Assembly (NCBI GenBank): GCA_036272595.1
Contig: DATAYM010000083.1
Span: 15,051-79,050 of the forward strand
Source: Poindextera sp036272595
Lineage (GTDB): Bacteria > Pseudomonadota > Alphaproteobacteria > Caulobacterales > Caulobacteraceae
Length of the DNA stretch: 64,000 bases
Direction of reading: 5' to 3'
Shown: positions 62,054 to 64,000 of the stretch, in pieces
How the letters are laid out: each line of letters begins with the position of its first letter
Position numbering within the stretch: the stretch's first letter is position 1
Notes under the pieces: generated by a model
What the model was told of the DNA's origin: nothing
Seen by the model: the letters and a program-made list of their open reading frames with translations, nothing else
The model's database searches: none
Program-made: the position numbers and the translations under genes

Positions 62054-62267
62054 GCCGCACCTTCCCAGTTTTACCGCACTTCGGACATTTGGGGTTCATG
62101 CGGGCGATTGACCCCCTTGGGGCCGCGCGGTCGCTGGCTGCGGTGTCGAACCCCTCTAGCTCGTACCGCTCCCAGTTCGCGCTATAGGGGGCGTCGTTCT
62201 CTGACAGAACGATGAAGCCGGCATGTCCGCAATCGCAGACAATCGCCTCTTTGGTCCGCATGGTCAT
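62046..62267 (-). CDS. Zinc-ribbon protein of the mobile element
   Basis: The 73-residue protein (start MTMRTKEAIVCDCGHAGFIV) has CxC near residue 11 and CPKCGKTG near the end, forming a zinc ribbon. Similar proteins accompany the small basic protein in alphaproteobacteria. It is the first gene of the cargo; its start lies near the right end of the element. Confidence 0.75.
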   Translation of the reverse strand: MTMRTKEAIVCDCGHAGFIVLSENDAPYSANWERYELEGFDTAASDRAAPRGSIARMNPKCPKCGKTGKVRHA

Positions 62268-62320
62268 GGGGGCATGATAAGGCGGGCGCTCCGCTGGCGC
62301 CATGCTTGTCAACCGTCTCT

Positions 62321-62342
62321 AATTTCAAACTGAGACACTACC
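62321..62342. repeat. Right terminal inverted repeat
   Basis: AATTTCAAACTGAGACACTA, continuing CC, is the exact reverse complement of the left end at 58774. Confidence 0.95.
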
Positions 62343-62350
62343 CGGCGGCG
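62343..62350. repeat. Target-site duplication, right copy
   Basis: CGGCGGCG after the right terminal repeat copies the bases before the left repeat. Confidence 0.75.
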
Positions 62351-62386
62351 CAACCGGCCGCCGGCCGCCAAGAGGTCCCATCTGGG

Positions 62387-62543
62387 TCCTTCTCCCTCTT
62401 GCGGGAGAAGGTGGCGGCGAAGCCGACGGTTGAGGGGTCGCACTCCGGCTTCAGGGTGGCGTCGAAGCTTCAGCTGAGAGGGGAGCAAAACCCCTCATCC
62501 GACCTCCTCCGGAGGCCACCTTCTCCCGCAAGAGGGAGAAGGA
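62387..62543. repeat. Element with perfect 29-bp inverted repeats
   Basis: Arms at 62387-62415 and 62515-62543 (TCCTTCTCCCTCTTGCGG and its complement) are perfect over 29 bp around a 99-bp spacer. It resembles a common Caulobacteraceae intergenic repeat with CTCTTGCGGGAGAAGG. It starts 37 bp after the transposon's target copy. Confidence 0.82.
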
Positions 62544-62584
62544 ACAGGTGGTGAACTCTCGGGGGGAGGCGGCCAACCCGCGCC

Positions 62585-63874
62585 TCAGCTCCCGCTCTCC
62601 GCCGCCTCGTCAAGCCGCGGCGAGACCTTCAGGGCGGTGATCTGGTTGCGCTGGCGGCGCATGACCTGGAAGCGGTGGCCGTAGAAGATGAAGGTCTGGC
62701 CGACGTCGGGGATGGCCTGGGCCTCGTGGATGACCAGGCCGGCGACGGTCACCGCATCGTCGTCGGGCAGGTCCCAGTCCATGGCCCGGTTCAGGTCGCG
62801 GATGGTCACCGAGCCGTCGACATTGGCCGAGCCGTCCGGCTGGCGGCGCACGCCCTCGGCGACCAGGTCGTGCTCGTCCTCGATCTCGCCGACGATCTCC
62901 TCGATGATGTCCTCCAGGGTCACCAGCCCCTGCAGCGCGCCGTATTCGTCCACCACCAGGGCGAAATGGGTGCGCCGCTTGCGGAACTCGGCCAACTGGT
63001 CCTTCAGCTTGGTGGTGTCGGGAATGAACCAGGGCTCGCGGGCCAGCGCCGCCACGTCCAGCGCCTCGATGCCGCCCTCGACCGTGGCGACGGCGCGCAG
63101 CAGGTCCTTGGCGTGCAACACGCCGATGATGTTCTCCGGCTCGCCGCGATAGAGCGGCAGGCGGGTGTGCGGCGCGGCCAGGGCCTGGCTGACCACCTCG
63201 CGGGGCGGCAGGTCGACATCGAGCATGGAGATCGACTTGCGGTGCACCATGATCTCTGAAACGTCCATGTCGGCCAAGTCGAGCACCCCGCCCAGCATGC
63301 GCCGGTCGCCGCCCTCCACCGAGCCTTCCGAGTGGTGGTACTCGACCGCGCCGCGGATCTCCTCGTGCGCCTCGGCGGCGCCCGGCTCCAGATCGACATC
63401 GACCCCGAACAGGCCGAGCGTGCCGCGCACGAAGGCCTGCACCGTCCTGACCACCGGCCCGAACAGGAAGACCGCGACCTCGGTCGGGCCGGACAGCCAG
63501 CGCGCCACGTCGTCGGCGCGCAATATGGCCAGGGTCTTGGGCAGCACCTCGGCGAACACCAGCACCAGGGCGGTCATCACCGCGGTCGCGATCGCCACGC
63601 CCAGCGCGCCGGGGATCAGCCGGGTCAGGACCTGGGAGGTGAGGGTGGTCGCCAGGATGTTGATCAGGTTGTTGCCCAGGAGAACCGCGCCGATCATCGT
63701 CTCACGGTCGTCGAGCAGGAGGTTGACCCGGCGCGCCGCAGCGTCCCCGTCGCGCTCCAGCTGGTGCATCCGCGCGCGGCTCGCGCCGGTCAGGGCGGTC
63801 TCGGCCGCCGAGAACAGGGCGGAGAGGGCCAGGAGGCCGAAGACGATCGGCGCCAGCGCCAGGAGGGCGGTCAC
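62585..63874 (-). CDS. CorC/HlyC-type membrane protein (CNNM domain, CBS pair)
   Basis: The 429-residue protein starts with GTG. It has a DUF21 (CNNM) domain of four hydrophobic segments (LLALSALFSAAETALTGASR, then AVLLGNNLINILATTL), a CBS pair (SEIMVHRKSISMLDVDL and HFALVVDEYGALQGLVTLED) and a CorC/HlyC C-terminal domain. Members are linked to Mg or Co efflux. Its start overlaps the aroB stop (GTGA). Confidence 0.94.
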   Translation of the reverse strand: MTALLALAPIVFGLLALSALFSAAETALTGASRARMHQLERDGDAAARRVNLLLDDRETMIGAVLLGNNLINILATTLTSQVLTRLIPGALGVAIATAVMTALVLVFAEVLPKTLAILRADDVARWLSGPTEVAVFLFGPVVRTVQAFVRGTLGLFGVDVDLEPGAAEAHEEIRGAVEYHHSEGSVEGGDRRMLGGVLDLADMDVSEIMVHRKSISMLDVDLPPREVVSQALAAPHTRLPLYRGEPENIIGVLHAKDLLRAVATVEGGIEALDVAALAREPWFIPDTTKLKDQLAEFRKRRTHFALVVDEYGALQGLVTLEDIIEEIVGEIEDEHDLVAEGVRRQPDGSANVDGSVTIRDLNRAMDWDLPDDDAVTVAGLVIHEAQAIPDVGQTFIFYGHRFQVMRRQRNQITALKVSPRLDEAAESGS

Positions 63875-64000
63875 GGCCGCGCGCCCTCGGCCAGCAGGAA
63901 GTCCCTGACCGCGCCGGCGTCCACGTCCTTGGCCACGAAGGCCTGGCCCAGGCCGCGGGCCAGGATGAAGGTCAGCCGCCCGTCTGCGGCCTTCTTGTCC
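63871..64000 (-). CDS. aroB: 3-dehydroquinate synthase, C-terminal end
   Basis: Only about 42 C-terminal residues are visible: DKKAADGRLTFILARGLGQA then FVAKDVDAGAVRDFLLAEG. DKK...GRLTF.L..G.G.A is the AroB end. It catalyses step 2 of the shikimate pathway. It is coupled to the downstream CorC-type gene. The rest is outside the window. Confidence 0.85.
   Translation of the reverse strand, partial: DKKAADGRLTFILARGLGQAFVAKDVDAGAVRDFLLAEGARP

Larger units (their letters stand above)
58774..62342. mobile_element. IS1-like passenger transposon with Fic and P63C cargo
   Basis: The 3,569-bp element has perfect 22-bp terminal inverted repeats starting GGTAGTGTCTCAGTTTG (left) and ending in their complement, flanked by an 8-bp duplication. 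Six genes all lie on the minus strand: zinc-ribbon protein, small basic protein, P63C protein, IS1-like transposase, a small possible antitoxin and Fic. Cargo lies on both sides of the transposase. Bases look less GC-rich than the surroundings. Perfect ends suggest recent insertion. Confidence 0.93.

Noticed and set aside
58774..62342. Prophage suggested by P63C and Fic genes
   Set aside because: There are no structural, integrase or lysis genes, and the ends are those of a transposon.

Overview
The window is very GC-rich, with dense genes, many ATGA/GTGA/TTGA overlaps and frequent GTG/TTG starts. The gene set points to an alphaproteobacterium of the family Caulobacteraceae, most like Phenylobacterium. 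Supporting markers are a TonB receptor beside a GPH-type symporter, CarD, CobS/CobT-type proteins without CobN, a Ku plus stand-alone ligase pair, and Caulobacter-like small conserved proteins. The genus is inferred from gene content; no 16S gene is present.

Region 1-19.5 kb is mostly a glycoside-utilisation locus. It holds a GH65-type hydrolase or phosphorylase (cut by the window start), a GH1 beta-glucosidase, an HSL-type esterase, a GH106-like rhamnosidase, a GH5 beta-glucosidase/endoglycoceramidase-like enzyme, a TetR regulator, a TonB receptor, a type-B carboxylesterase and a GPH/MFS sugar symporter. Together they suggest uptake, deacylation and stepwise deglycosylation of an acylated glycoside. 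A DNA-repair and housekeeping block interrupts it (1.5-6.2 kb): a Crp/Fnr regulator, a LigC-like ATP ligase, two small conserved proteins, Ku and inorganic pyrophosphatase.

Region 19.6-34 kb is housekeeping: XthA, a two-TM potassium-type channel, tRNA-Arg(CCT), a nuclease-fold lipoprotein, CarD, ferredoxin, an S4 protein with a SUV3-like helicase, a DUF3108 protein, ribosomal L28, a dienelactone hydrolase, LldD coupled to CobT, a GST and a DUF3089 hydrolase. Region 34-58.6 kb mixes accessory metabolism (SDR, VOC, CMD, penicillin acylase, polysaccharide deacetylase, aldo-keto reductase, enoyl-CoA hydratase, cupin), a divergent TetR/membrane-protease pair with two matching palindromic operators, a class A PBP that appears to start with CTG, RsgA, ferritin-like protein, SOD, CobS, a J-domain protein, BolA and a cold-shock protein.

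Region 58,774-62,342 is a complete mobile element of 3,569 bp. It has perfect 22-bp terminal inverted repeats, an 8-bp target duplication (CGGCGGCG), an IS1-like DDE transposase and five same-strand passenger genes: Fic, a small possible Fic partner, a P63C-domain protein, a small basic protein and a zinc-ribbon protein. This is the most distinctive system in the window. After it come a 29-bp inverted-repeat element, a CorC/HlyC-type membrane protein and the end of aroB. Several short interspersed palindromic repeats lie between genes.
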